Source: Wolbachia endosymbiont (group A) of Pogonocherus hispidulus (GTDB lineage Bacteria > Pseudomonadota > Alphaproteobacteria > Rickettsiales > Anaplasmataceae). From it: a DNA stretch of 64,000 nt. Of this stretch, positions 26,767 to 35,295 are shown piece by piece; positions within the stretch are counted from its first letter, which is position 1; every line of letters begins with the position of its first letter. Location: NCBI RefSeq assembly GCF_964028195.1, contig NZ_OZ034750.1:310001-374000 (forward strand). Reading direction: 5' to 3'. A program made the position numbers and the translations under genes. The notes beneath the pieces were generated by a model that saw only the letters and a program-made list of their open reading frames with translations, was not told the origin of the DNA and made no database searches.

Positions 26767-27177
26767 AATTTTACTTACTAACTAAATAATGTTCCAGCTA
26801 AAAAGCAACAAATATTTAAGTCATATTATAAATAGAATATATAGAATTCTCGTTAAAATAGAAATTTTAAAAATTTAAATAAATATCTATATTAAGATAT
26901 AGAGTATAAACTTCTTATGTAAGATAAATTTATAAAATAATTATTTTTGTATTTCAAGCTTTGTAATTTTAGCTTGTTCTTTCTATAAATGGTTTTTTCA
27001 GATAGGCTGATGGTAAAATAGTAATTTAAAATTACTAGAAACTTGATGAAAATATTAATATATAATCAACTTAAAGTTTTAAATATTGATATCATATAAT
27101 TATTGACAAGTTATATGATATTAATATCTTGATATATTAAATATTATGTTATAATGTTTAATAAAGTTAATTGATAT
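26767..27177. other. AT-rich non-coding region between purE and HTH gene
   Basis: About 410 bases of very A/T-rich sequence between divergent genes, with no coding frame. It must hold the promoters of purE-mutL and of the HTH gene. Several short A/T inverted and direct repeats are visible, the clearest being the operator-like element at 27089-27121. Confidence 0.6.
27089..27130 (+). promoter_or_regulatory. Promoter with flanking inverted repeat upstream of HTH gene
   Basis: A perfect 11-bp inverted repeat, ATATCATATAA (27089-27099) and TTATATGATAT (27111-27121), brackets a TTGACA -35 box (27103-27108). A TATCTT -10-like box lies 16 bases further (27125-27130). This would fit an operator for self-repression by the HTH protein 50 bases downstream. 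Confidence 0.45.
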
Positions 27178-27489
27178 GTGAGTGTAAAAATTATGGAAAT
27201 AATATCGTTAAATAACTTAGACAGTGCAGGAATAAAAACAAAGTTGCTTTATATAATAAATAAAATTATAGAAAAAAATGCTTGGACTCAGGCTTTTGCA
27301 GCTGAGAAACTTGGTATTGATCAGCCAAAGGTATCGCAAATTAAAAATGGTAAAATAGATGGTTTTTCTTTAGAGCGATTGTTAGGATTTCTAAAAAAAC
27401 TTGATCATGAAATAACAATCACGATGACAGAAAGCCAAGAAATAAAATCTGAGGCAGAAAAAGTAAAACATGAAGTTGAATCGCAATAG
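27178..27489 (+). CDS. Small XRE-type HTH regulator
   Basis: A protein of 98-103 residues with a helix-turn-helix: WTQAFAAEKLGIDQPKVSQI, then KNGKIDGFSLERLLGFLKKL. The pattern and the following HEITITM strand are like those of HigA-type antitoxins and related XRE regulators. It starts at GTG 27178, or at the ATG 15 bases later (MEIISLNNLD). No partner toxin gene is visible on either side, so it is either an orphan antitoxin-like regulator or a free repressor. An inverted repeat over its own -35 box suggests autoregulation. The C-terminal 20 residues are charged and probably flexible. Confidence 0.8.
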   Translation: MSVKIMEIISLNNLDSAGIKTKLLYIINKIIEKNAWTQAFAAEKLGIDQPKVSQIKNGKIDGFSLERLLGFLKKLDHEITITMTESQEIKSEAEKVKHEVESQ

Positions 27490-27497
27490 ATACAAAG

Positions 27498-27526
27498 TTG
27501 ACAACTTGTTTTTTGTGATATAGTAT
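27498..27526 (+). promoter_or_regulatory. Promoter upstream of rpoZ
   Basis: TTGACA at 27498-27503, then 17 bases, then TAGTAT at 27521-27526. The position, 24 bases before the rpoZ start and right after the HTH gene stop, suggests rpoZ and perhaps the Mrp genes have their own promoter. Confidence 0.5.
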
Positions 27527-27549
27527 AAAACTTATTAAGGTAGTATCTT

Positions 27550-27957
27550 ATGGCTGAGTCTATTGTAGAAAAGTGTACAGAACAGGTAAGTAACCGTTTC
27601 AAATTGGTTCTATTGGCAAGTCAAAGAACACATGATTTAAATACAGGGGCAAGTAATCCAGTTCAAACAGCTCAGTTTAAAGACCATAAAAATACCATAG
27701 TTTCCTTACATGAAATAGCAGAAAAACAGGTGGATACTCATGAGCTGTTTAACCTTTTGGTAGGTAGATGCAAGGAGTACATGAAAGGAAATATGAATAA
27801 TGTTTACAGCAGTAATACAAGTAAGCTAGCGAATTTATTAAATTTTTCTGATAACACAGATCTTGATGCAAGTCAAGAAAGCCAAGATTATGAAGTGGAT
27901 GGTGAAATAGATGATGAAATAAATGATCAAGATGGCGATGAAGAAGTATCCGTTTAG
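27550..27957 (+). CDS. rpoZ: RNA polymerase omega subunit
   Basis: Omega helps fold and assemble the beta' subunit of RNA polymerase. The N-terminal part is typical of the family: VEKCTEQVSNRFKLVLLASQ, then RTHDLNTGA. A long extension follows the core, ending in a very acidic tail (about residues 112-135: DYEVDGEIDDEINDQDGDEE). Omega is often about 70-90 residues elsewhere; the longer form with an acidic tail is plausible for Rickettsiales. An agg-containing leader precedes the ATG. The Mrp antiporter cluster begins 28 bases downstream, so read-through is likely. Confidence 0.88.
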   Translation: MAESIVEKCTEQVSNRFKLVLLASQRTHDLNTGASNPVQTAQFKDHKNTIVSLHEIAEKQVDTHELFNLLVGRCKEYMKGNMNNVYSSNTSKLANLLNFSDNTDLDASQESQDYEVDGEIDDEINDQDGDEEVSV

Positions 27958-27985
27958 AAATCTACTGAAGTTACATAGTCTTTAA

Positions 27986-28231
27986 ATGATTCACATTGCT
28001 ATCTATACACTGTTGTTCTGTATGAGTGTAATGTTGTGCCGCATAGTGTCTAAGTCAAGTGATGTGTACAATAAGGTTTTAGCGTTCAATAATTTCTCAA
28101 CGCAAGTAGTTGTGCTCATAACAGCAATATCAATCATTCTGAATAATTTTTTTTTAATTGATATAGCATTGTTGTATGCTAGCGTTAGCTTTATATCAAC
28201 TATAGCACTAATGAGATTAATGTTGTTTTAA
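27986..28231 (+). CDS. mrpF: Mrp/Mnh cation-proton antiporter subunit F
   Basis: An 81-residue protein with three membrane helices, the usual size and layout of MrpF/PhaF. It begins IHIAIYTLLFCMSVMLCRIV and ends in a short hydrophobic helix. The Mrp complex exchanges Na+ or K+ for protons and needs all its subunits. It is the first gene of a tight cluster F, G, DUF4040, B, C whose members overlap or lie within seven bases. No strong ribosome site is visible. Confidence 0.8.
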   Translation: MIHIAIYTLLFCMSVMLCRIVSKSSDVYNKVLAFNNFSTQVVVLITAISIILNNFFLIDIALLYASVSFISTIALMRLMLF

Positions 28232-28237
28232 TAATTT

Positions 28238-28525
28238 ATGATAGGATCCGTTCTTATATTTTTAGGCATTTGTTTAGTAATCATTTCAAGTGTGGGAGTA
28301 ATTAGATTTCCTGATTTCTATACTAGGTTACATGCAGCAGGTATTACAGATTCTAGCGGTGCAACGTTATTGTTAATTGGTTTTGCTTTGCAGAATGGAT
28401 TTTCAATCAATACTGTTAAAATAATATTATTAATTCTTATAATATGGGTAGCTAGCTCAACTAATGGCTATATTTTAGCGCGCACTTATTATAAAGTTAA
28501 GAAAAAAACTGTTAAAGAAGGTTAA
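28238..28525 (+). CDS. mrpG: Mrp/Mnh cation-proton antiporter subunit G
   Basis: A 95-residue, three-helix protein. Family signature: GICLVIISSVGVIRFPDFYT, then RLHAAGITDSSGATLLLIG, which matches the MrpG/PhaG consensus RFPDxxxRxHAAGKxxTxG closely. It lies six bases after mrpF and one base before the next gene, typical of mrp operons. The C-terminus is a short basic tail. Confidence 0.92.
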   Translation: MIGSVLIFLGICLVIISSVGVIRFPDFYTRLHAAGITDSSGATLLLIGFALQNGFSINTVKIILLILIIWVASSTNGYILARTYYKVKKKTVKEG

Positions 28526-28526
28526 G

Positions 28527-29054
28527 GTGTTAGAAATATTAAATGTAGTGCTACTTTTGTTGTTACTAACAGTTACGGTTTTTATAGTCTTCTCGCGACA
28601 TTTAGTCGTAAGTGCTGTTCTAATGTGTGTATTTAGTTCACTTATTGCGCTTATATACTTAATTATGAATGCACCTGATGTTGCAATTACTGAAGCTTCT
28701 GTTGGTGCGGGGCTCAGTACGGTTTTTACGTTTGCAGCACTCTCCTTGATAAAGAATCATAAAGTAAATCTATCTCATAACCCTATAACGCTTTTTTTTA
28801 TGTTATTTCTGGCTGTATGTTTGTCATATTTTATGATTCAATTGCCAGATTTTGGCAGCCACAATGCTCCGATCCACTTGCATGTTGCTCCTTATTATGT
28901 GGAAAATACCGAAAAAGTTACCGGTATTCCTAATATAGTGACAGCTGTTTTGGCAAGCTTTCGTGGTTATGACACGTTTGGAGAAACTATAGTAGTTTTT
29001 ACTGCTGCACTTTGTATAACGTTGATATTAAAAGAAGAAAAAGAAAATGATTAA
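28527..29054 (+). CDS. Mrp antiporter DUF4040/MbhE-like subunit (MrpA C-terminal equivalent)
   Basis: A 175-residue membrane protein starting at GTG. The sequence NAPDVAITEASVGAGLSTVF matches the DUF4040 domain, which in many bacteria is the C-terminal part of MrpA. The part after residue 100 (an external loop with HLHVAPYYVENTEKVTGIPN, then VLASFRGYDTFGETIVVFTA) resembles the MbhE/MrpB-N region. The large antiporter-like portions of MrpA and MrpD are not in this window. It starts one base after mrpG and overlaps the next gene by eight bases. It probably acts as part of a split MrpA/B module. Confidence 0.8.
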   Translation: MLEILNVVLLLLLLTVTVFIVFSRHLVVSAVLMCVFSSLIALIYLIMNAPDVAITEASVGAGLSTVFTFAALSLIKNHKVNLSHNPITLFFMLFLAVCLSYFMIQLPDFGSHNAPIHLHVAPYYVENTEKVTGIPNIVTAVLASFRGYDTFGETIVVFTAALCITLILKEEKEND

Positions 29055-29466
29055 AGATCCGATATTAAATGCAGTAACATTTTTGATGATACCTTTTATC
29101 ATTTTATTTGGTTTATACATACAATTTCATGGTGATTACACTCCGGGTGGAGGTTTTCAAGCAGGAATAATTATTGCCTCCGGGATAATATTATATTCAA
29201 TGCTATTTGGTGTATCTACAACTCTAAAAGCAATACCTTATTCTGTGATTAGATTGATTAACGTGTTAGGTATTTTAATTTATGGAGGAACGGGCGTTGC
29301 AACAACTTTACTTGGCCAAAATTTTTTATCTTACGATATCTTGTCAGCCAATAATAGAACCGGTCAAAAATTGGGTATTTTTTTGGTGGAATTAGGTGTA
29401 GTATTTACTGTCTGCTCCTCTATGTTAATTATATATATAAATTTTGCTCGTAGGAAAAAACAATGA
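29047..29466 (+). CDS. mrpB: Mrp/Mnh antiporter subunit B
   Basis: A 139-residue membrane protein with four helices. The MnhB signature is clear: FLMIPFIILFGLYIQFHGDY, then TPGGGFQAGIIIASGIILY. The conserved GxxSPGGGFQ-type loop is present as DYTPGGGFQAG. The start overlaps the preceding gene by eight bases and the stop overlaps mrpC by four, so translation is coupled. Expected location is the inner membrane, as part of the Mrp complex. Confidence 0.9.
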   Translation: MIKDPILNAVTFLMIPFIILFGLYIQFHGDYTPGGGFQAGIIIASGIILYSMLFGVSTTLKAIPYSVIRLINVLGILIYGGTGVATTLLGQNFLSYDILSANNRTGQKLGIFLVELGVVFTVCSSMLIIYINFARRKKQ

Positions 29467-29789
29467 CTTTATATAATTATACAATTATTATTATATTAAT
29501 GGTGCTAGGTTTATATATTATTATAAACGATAAAAATTTAATCAAGAAAATGATAGGGGTAAGCGTCTTCCAAGCATCTGTTTTGTTGTTTTATATATCT
29601 CTAGGGTATATAAAAAGTTCTTTGCCTCCTATATTGGTTTCAAATTTTTATTCATATAGCAATCCTATACCCCATGTTTTAATGCTTACTGCTATAGTGG
29701 TTGGAATTGCAACATTTTCAGTTGGATTGTCCATAGCAGTAAAAATGGAAGAAAAGTATGGAACAATTGATCAAGACAAGTGTACATAA
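29463..29789 (+). CDS. mrpC: Mrp/Mnh antiporter subunit C (NuoK-like)
   Basis: A 108-residue, three-helix protein of the MrpC/NuoK family. Typical features are LGLYIIINDKNLIKKMIGVS near the first helix, an acidic or small residue pattern in helix 2, and the last helix PIPHVLMLTAIVVGIATFSVGLS. The PxPxALxLTAIVIG-type sequence is the hallmark of MrpC. It overlaps mrpB by four bases and is the last gene of the cluster. The expected next subunit, mrpD, is missing; rpoD follows 120 bases later. Confidence 0.9.
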   Translation: MTLYNYTIIIILMVLGLYIIINDKNLIKKMIGVSVFQASVLLFYISLGYIKSSLPPILVSNFYSYSNPIPHVLMLTAIVVGIATFSVGLSIAVKMEEKYGTIDQDKCT

Positions 29790-29909
29790 ATTAACAGTAT
29801 CTTAAACTATATGAAGTAACAAATAGCCACAAGTTAAAAGTAAAATTATAGACTTGCTCGTTGTAAGTTTATTTGTTAATAAGAAATAAAATTATAAACT
29901 ATAAAGGTA

Positions 29910-31856
29910 ATGATGTCAACTATTAATGATGCAGAAGATAAGAAAAAAATTATCAGAGATCTTGTAACTAAAAGTATAAAAAAAGGTGGTTTGATCACCT
30001 TTGATGATATAAATGATAAATTATCAGATGAAAATTTTTCGTCTGACTTTATAGATGATGCTATATCTTTATTGCAGGACTCCGGAATTAATGTGCTTGA
30101 AAGTAGCGAAGATGAAGAAGATATTCCTTCCAACAGTGATGATAGTAAACTTGATGATGATGACACATCGCCAAATGTTACTGCAACTTTAGTACAAAAT
30201 GATGATCCAGTGAGGATTTATTTACAAGACATGAGCTCTGTAAAGCTTTTGTCAAGGGCAGATGAAATCGAGATAGCAAAAAAAATTGAATCTGAAAAGC
30301 ATAACATGTTACGTGCAATAATTGAAACATCAGTAACATTAAAGGTGATAAAAGTATGGCGTGATGATTTAAGTAGTGGAGCTCTCTTACTGAGAGAAAT
30401 TATAGATCTAGATGCAATTTATAACTCTGATTTTAATGTGGTACCCAAAGAAGAGAGTGAAGAAAGTGCTGAAGATGTTGAGGATTCTGAGGATGTTTCT
30501 GAAGATGCTGAGTGCTGTAGTGATGATGAGAAAGATAGTAAAAAAAGTGATGATGAGAAAGACGGTGATAATGAAGATATAAATTCAGCGAATTTAAATG
30601 TTTCTATTCTTGAAATGGAAAGTGACTTATTGCCAAAGGTCATAGTTGCATTGGATGAGATAATTACTTTAACAAATGAAGCATTGGTATTAAGAAAAAA
30701 TTCTAAAGATTCCTCTGATGAACTAGAGAATTTATATAATCAAATATGGTCTATAGCATTACAAATTAAGTTAAGTGCTGCTGCTGTTGCCAGAATTACA
30801 CAAGAACTTTATAAGATAAATAGATCCATCACGCTTGAAGAGGCTAATTTTATTGCTGAGGCTAGAAAATACGATATTGATAGAGAAAGTTTCTATAAAG
30901 TTTATGATGACGTGCTTTTAAAGCACGAATTGAAAAAGATAAGTCTTTTAAAGATCAATGAAAATCAGTCCTCTTTTACAGGTGAATTAAAAAACAAATT
31001 TTTAAGGTTTATAGACGATAACTCTGAACATATAGCTAGTACCTTGAACGGTATTAAGCAGCATATACAAGAAGATAACGTGCAAGAATTTAAGGAGCTA
31101 ATCAGGAGAATACAAAAACACGAACGAGAAGTCTCTGAAGCAAAGCAAGAGATGATTAAGGCTAACTTAAGGCTAGTAGTTTCCATTGCTAAGAAGTATT
31201 CAAAAAGAGGCCTTGATCTGCTTGATTTGATACAAGAAGGCAATATTGGTCTTATGAAGGCCGTGGATAAGTTTGATTACAAACGTGGATATAAATTTTC
31301 AACTTATGGCACTTGGTGGGTAAGACAATCAATCACTAGGGCAATACCTGAGCAGTCTAAAGTAGTTAGAATACCAGTTCATATGGTGGAAATTATCAGT
31401 AAAATCAACAGAGCATTAAGAAAAATGACTCATGAGATGGGAAGAGAGCCGACGTTAGAGGAATTGAGTGTAGAACTGACAATGCCACTGGAAAGAATAC
31501 GCAAAGTTATGAAAATAGCAAGGGACCCAGTAAGTCTTGAAGCTCCAACAGGAAAAGATGATAGTAGTACCTTCGGTGATTGTATAGAAGATAAGCGCGT
31601 TTCCAGACCAGAGGATGCTGCAATACTTGCTGACTTGCGTGGCATTACAACCAATGTTCTTGCAACTTTAACACCAAAGGAAGAAAGAATTCTAAGAATG
31701 CGTTTTGGCCTTGGTAAAGATGGGAAGGAACATACCTTAGAAGAAGTAGGAAAAATTTTTAATGTAACACGTGAGAGAATTAGGCAAATAGAGGCAAAAG
31801 CACTGCGCAAGTTGAAACATCCAAGCCGCGCTAGAAAACTTAGAGGGTTCTTTTAA
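29910..31856 (+). CDS. rpoD: RNA polymerase primary sigma factor RpoD
   Basis: The housekeeping sigma-70 factor. Region 1.1-like sequence lies at the N-terminus, region 1.2 begins at [20 protein letters not shown], and region 2 contains [20 protein letters not shown] and [20 protein letters not shown] (2.3-2.4). Region 3 is [14 protein letters not shown], and region 4 has the -35-binding helix-turn-helix [20 protein letters not shown]. The non-conserved region between 1.2 and 2.1 contains a run of about 48 residues made almost only of Glu, Asp, Ser and Lys (about residues 178-225). At 648 residues it is full length. Start: the first of two adjacent ATGs, preceded by aaagg. The TTGACA-N17-TATCAT promoters in the dispersed repeats would be its natural targets. 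Confidence 0.97.
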   Translation: MMSTINDAEDKKKIIRDLVTKSIKKGGLITFDDINDKLSDENFSSDFIDDAISLLQDSGINVLESSEDEEDIPSNSDDSKLDDDDTSPNVTATLVQNDDPVRIYLQDMSSVKLLSRADEIEIAKKIESEKHNMLRAIIETSVTLKVIKVWRDDLSSGALLLREIIDLDAIYNSDFNVVPKEESEESAEDVEDSEDVSEDAECCSDDEKDSKKSDDEKDGDNEDINSANLNVSILEMESDLLPKVIVALDEIITLTNEALVLRKNSKDSSDELENLYNQIWSIALQIKLSAAAVARITQELYKINRSITLEEANFIAEARKYDIDRESFYKVYDDVLLKHELKKISLLKINENQSSFTGELKNKFLRFIDDNSEHIASTLNGIKQHIQEDNVQEFKELIRRIQKHEREVSEAKQEMIKANLRLVVSIAKKYSKRGLDLLDLIQEGNIGLMKAVDKFDYKRGYKFSTYGTWWVRQSITRAIPEQSKVVRIPVHMVEIISKINRALRKMTHEMGREPTLEELSVELTMPLERIRKVMKIARDPVSLEAPTGKDDSSTFGDCIEDKRVSRPEDAAILADLRGITTNVLATLTPKEERILRMRFGLGKDGKEHTLEEVGKIFNVTRERIRQIEAKALRKLKHPSRARKLRGFF

Positions 31857-31918
31857 GTATACGTGTCAAGTTAAGAAGAAACTGATTTTGCCCGGAAAAA
31901 GTGGAGAAAAAGTCAGAG

Positions 31919-31942
31919 CGTTTTTAAAATAAAACGTTTTTT
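31919..31942 (+). terminator. Intrinsic terminator after rpoD
   Basis: CGTTTT (31919-31924) pairs with AAAACG (31931-31936) and is followed directly by six T residues. It lies about 60 bases after the rpoD stop. The stem is short and A/T-rich but fits an intrinsic terminator in this AT-rich genome. Confidence 0.6.
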
Positions 31943-32063
31943 CAAAAAGGTATGATATGAAGGAAATACACAATAAAGTTTAAAATGGGGGTTATAAAAA
32001 AGTTGCACCGCTATTTTTTTTTATGAATCTAATGAAACAACATGCTAATCTACGGTAAATATT

Positions 32064-33044
32064 ATGACAAACAAAAATGACAATTCTAATTCAAAGTATA
32101 GAAATTTTTATGTTCTGGGTGATAGTTTATCTGATAATGGCGCAATCATTGGAATTTTAAATAACTTATCCTTTGCAAAAAGCGTAAAGTTTGATGACCC
32201 TTTTTATCAAGGAGGATCTTTTAGCAATGGCCCTACTGCTGTTGAATATGTAGCAAAATATTTAGATTTAGACGAATTTAAACCTGGGTGGAGTTATTCA
32301 TTTTTTGGTAGATGCCACGAACAGCAAGGTCAAAACTATGCAGTTTCATGTGCAACAGCGTCTGAAATTTTTGACCCTATTTTTTCTTATTTCTTCAATA
32401 AATTTCGTTTAGCTAACCAGCTAGATGCGGTAATTAAACATCATCCAGATATAGGTAAAGAAGATTTGTTTTGCATCATGATCGGCGGAAATGATGTTAT
32501 GGTTGCCACTGCTTATGACGATACTAAAGCGGAAGAAGTGTTGGAACAAGCAGTGAGTGAAATATGTAATGCACTTAAGGTTCTAAATGAACATGGTGTT
32601 AAGCATGTAGTTGTTGCAAACGCACCTGAAGTTGGCTCAATACCAGCTTTTAATAGAGATGAAGAAGCAAGGGAACTAGCTACAAAGCTCACAGAGAGTT
32701 TTAATGCAAAATTGGCTAATGGCTTAGATTGTATGAAGAAAAGTACAGATCTTGAAATCAAAGCATTTGATCTTAACTCTAAAATGAAAAATATGCTTGG
32801 CGAATACAAGAGCAAAGGTTTAAATTGTCAAGATGCATGCACATCGAACATTGCAGACCAAATTGGGAGATTTAAAAAAAATATAAAAATACTCTTAAAG
32901 TTGATATTTAAAGGGGAACTTGACGTTCACTATAACCCTGGGTGTAGCGAAGAAACACTAAAGGATTATTTCTTTTTTGATTATTTCCATCCAACTGCAG
33001 AACTTCATCATGAAGTTGGTAATGAAGTGTATGAGTTGATTTGA
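32064..33044 (+). CDS. SGNH/GDSL-family hydrolase, lipase or phospholipase-like
   Basis: A 326-residue protein with the SGNH blocks in order. Block I is FYVLGDSLSDNGA (nucleophile Ser); block II-like sequence SFSNGPTAVEYVAKYL follows. Block III is MIGGNDVMVA (oxyanion-hole Gly/Asn), and block V is FFDYFHPTAELHHE with the catalytic Asp-x-x-His pair. The family hydrolyses esters; the closest layout is that of secreted lipases, phospholipases and lysophospholipid acyltransferases of pathogens. No N-terminal signal peptide is visible, so if exported it would go by a signal-independent route such as type IV secretion. It stands alone between rpoD and palindromic repeats. Catalysis is likely; the substrate is unknown. 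Confidence 0.85.
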   Translation: MTNKNDNSNSKYRNFYVLGDSLSDNGAIIGILNNLSFAKSVKFDDPFYQGGSFSNGPTAVEYVAKYLDLDEFKPGWSYSFFGRCHEQQGQNYAVSCATASEIFDPIFSYFFNKFRLANQLDAVIKHHPDIGKEDLFCIMIGGNDVMVATAYDDTKAEEVLEQAVSEICNALKVLNEHGVKHVVVANAPEVGSIPAFNRDEEARELATKLTESFNAKLANGLDCMKKSTDLEIKAFDLNSKMKNMLGEYKSKGLNCQDACTSNIADQIGRFKKNIKILLKLIFKGELDVHYNPGCSEETLKDYFFFDYFHPTAELHHEVGNEVYELI

Positions 33045-33059
33045 CACAGTTTTTTGAAC

Positions 33060-33240
33060 ATTCCCTAGATCCCAGTGTCCCTATGATGTCATCCCAGTGC
33101 TTGACACTGGGAACCAGAAAAGTTTGCTTGTTCACAAGCAAACTAGCACAGAAAGTGATTACAACATTTTCGATGAGATTATATGGAAAACTGGATCCCA
33201 GTGTCTGGGCACTGGGATGACATCGTTTACTATGTGCCAT
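33060..33240. repeat. Palindromic repeat cluster (CAGTG family)
   Basis: Copies of GATCCCAGTGTC and CCCAGTGCTTGACACTGGGA (33091-33110) and a full unit at 33190-33222 (GATCCCAGTGTCTGGGCACT, then GGGATGACATC). It fills the gap between the SGNH gene and the convergent EPIYA-protein gene. Confidence 0.8.
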
Positions 33241-33393
33241 ATTGCAATGTTCGTACAGCTGTGAGTCACGCACTTTGCTTCAATATTTGCACATTAGCCA
33301 CTCCTCTGAACAGATACAGTCAGTTTAGCTATAATTTCCTAAGTCTGCTCACAATCTCTTGACTTGACACATATGTTTTTTTCCCAAATGTTA

Positions 33394-34671
33394 CTATCTT
33401 CCTCCTTTTCCTTTCTCAATTTGTGCAACCATTTCCTTAACACTTACTTGTGTGGAAGGAGGATTTTTGCTGACATGAGATTTTGGATCAGATTTTGCTG
33501 TTATGTGTTTCGTTGCAGATCTTTTATTTTCTGTTGGAAATGAATGAGATTGTTTTTTCTTCACACCGATATCCGCTTGTGCTGCTGGGGTGGTTTTGCT
33601 TTCAGCAAGCCGTACATTAGCATTTCCTTTTACTTGATTTTGCTCAAATTTTTCTTTTAATGCCTTTACTTTACTGCCCATCTCGCGATTAGCTCCTCCT
33701 TTCATAGTAGCTGCTGCTACTTTTGGTATCGCCTTACCAGCAGCTTTTTGTGCTGATTTCCTATTGTCTTGATTTTCAGATTTTAGTGGTACTCTTTCAG
33801 CTGATTTTTTAAGAATTACTTCTACTACTTTTGGCTCTGTGTTTACTTTTTGGCTTAGATTTTTAGGCTTTGGCAGTACTGCAGGTTTATCTTTGACTAC
33901 CACTTTCGATTCTTGTCTAACTTCTTGACCAGTAGTAAACATTTTTTTTGGCACTTGCGGTGGTTTTGGTGGTTTTGGTAGTACGAGGGATTGAGGTTGT
34001 TGTTTCTGCTTACGTTTTCTTTTTGCTTCTATATGTTCTTTAGAAACTGTTGCATAAATTGGCTCTTCTTTGGGCGATTTTGAACTCTGCGAATTTTCTA
34101 TTAAAATTTTACTCTTCTTCTCTTGATAATTTGATATGTCTTCATATTCATGCTCTTCATTTAATGAACTTCCATAGCCTGAATCTCCTGCTTGTAGCCC
34201 ATATAAAGGATTTTCTTCTTGCTTTGACGCTGTTCTATCCTCTAAGTTCACTCCATACAATCTATGTTCCTCCTGATTTTTTTTACTTTGCTCTAAATCT
34301 GAAATTTTCTTTAAAACATTTAGGTATTCGAATGTTATTTTTTCAGCAAGACTGGGCAATTTATCATTAGCAAAATTTCTTATATCGTTATCCTGAATTG
34401 AAGCATCTTTTCCCAAGATTTTATTAAATGTTTCCTTGAATATTCCAAAAAACCCTGATGGCTTTTTGTTCACCGGTTCTATATAATTACTCAAGTCACT
34501 ACATATAACAAACTTAGCTACATCTTCTGCTTTATCTGTAAAACTCTCTAATGTCTGGGATAAATCCCTCACTGTTTTATTATATTGTTCACCAATGTTT
34601 TTCAGCTTTATAGCTTCTATCAAGGAGTCGAGATTTTTTTTATAGTTCTCACTTTTAAATGGATCATTCAT
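33394..34671 (-). CDS. EPIYA-motif effector-like protein
   Basis: A 425-residue soluble protein of no recognised family. Residues 1-130 are helical (DPFKSENYKKNLDSLIEAIK). Three tyrosine motifs of related form follow: EHRLYG (135-140), ENPLYG (153-158) and EEPIYA (202-207). The last contains an exact EPIYA, continuing TVSKEHIEAK; NPLYG is like the NPLY motifs of Bartonella Bep effectors. Y166 and Y176 (GYGSS, HEYEDIS) are further candidates. EPIYA tyrosines of CagA, Bep proteins and Anaplasma AnkA are phosphorylated by host Src/Abl kinases. A basic stretch (KRKRKQKQQ) and proline motifs (LPKPPKPPQVPKK), possible SH3 ligands, come next, then a long Lys/Pro/Ala-rich disordered tail ending in QIEKGKGGR. 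The positively charged C-terminus would suit type IV secretion. Function is inference. Confidence 0.7.
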   Translation of the reverse strand: MNDPFKSENYKKNLDSLIEAIKLKNIGEQYNKTVRDLSQTLESFTDKAEDVAKFVICSDLSNYIEPVNKKPSGFFGIFKETFNKILGKDASIQDNDIRNFANDKLPSLAEKITFEYLNVLKKISDLEQSKKNQEEHRLYGVNLEDRTASKQEENPLYGLQAGDSGYGSSLNEEHEYEDISNYQEKKSKILIENSQSSKSPKEEPIYATVSKEHIEAKRKRKQKQQPQSLVLPKPPKPPQVPKKMFTTGQEVRQESKVVVKDKPAVLPKPKNLSQKVNTEPKVVEVILKKSAERVPLKSENQDNRKSAQKAAGKAIPKVAAATMKGGANREMGSKVKALKEKFEQNQVKGNANVRLAESKTTPAAQADIGVKKKQSHSFPTENKRSATKHITAKSDPKSHVSKNPPSTQVSVKEMVAQIEKGKGGR

Positions 34672-34784
34672 ACTAATTACAGCTCATTATTTATTAAAAT
34701 ATAGATCTAAAATATTAAGATCTAGTAAATATTACTTTTGTAATTCATGTAGAACTATAGCTATAATAAGTAAGATTTCCCTAC

Positions 34785-35080
34785 GTCATACCGCCGCGGT
34801 ATCTCCAGATCCCGCTAACACGCAGTGAGATGACGAGGTTATCGTCATGCCGCCGCGAACCGTCATACCGCCGCGGTATTTCTTAGCATAGATCCCGCTA
34901 ACAAGTAGTGGGATGACGGTTCTTCAAATTGTCAAGGTGTCATCCCAGTGCCCCTATGATGTCATCCCAGTGCCCAGACACTGGGATCCAGGAAACTTAA
35001 CTCTACACCAAGTAAATGTACAATAAGAACTAGATTCCAGACTGGAATGACATCATCTTGGATAGCGTCACGCACTGCCC
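34785..35080. repeat. Mixed palindromic repeats of both families
   Basis: First CCGCTAAC/CCGCGG-type units (34790-34920: GTCATACCGCCGCGGTATCT, CCCGCTAACAAGTAGTGGGA). Then CAGTG-type units (34940-35080: TCATCCCAGTGCCCAGACAC, TGGGATCCAG, GATTCCAGACTGGAATGACA). They lead into dispersed repeat copy 3. The 100 bases before 34785 are plain AT-rich sequence upstream of the EPIYA-protein gene. Confidence 0.8.
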
Positions 35081-35089
35081 AGTTCATGT

Positions 35090-35295
35090 TAGCCATAAAT
35101 ATTTAAGAAATTTACCAAACGAAAAAAAAGGCAAAAGAAGCCCTGGGGTTATTATCTGCTTTAAAATATTGGCGTTTTTTATGTTTTAAACGCTTGACAA
35201 GCAAGATTTAGCTGCTTTTAATTGCAACTAACCTACGCTGCAAATGTTTAAGAAATTTACTAAGCAGAAAAAAAGACAAAGAATCCCCGAGTTAG
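35090..35295 (-). repeat. Dispersed 460-bp element, copy 3, left part (split by intron)
   Basis: Contains all of sub-unit A and the start of sub-unit B (TTTACTAAGCAGAAAAAAAG) of the dispersed element. It is interrupted at 35295/35296 by a group II intron. The rest of the element, including its promoter, continues at 38582. The break lies just past the hairpin-like box of sub-unit B. Confidence 0.75.

Noticed and set aside
27178-27489. A complete toxin-antitoxin pair
   Set aside because: Only the antitoxin-like HTH protein is present; the flanks are AT-rich non-coding DNA and rpoZ.
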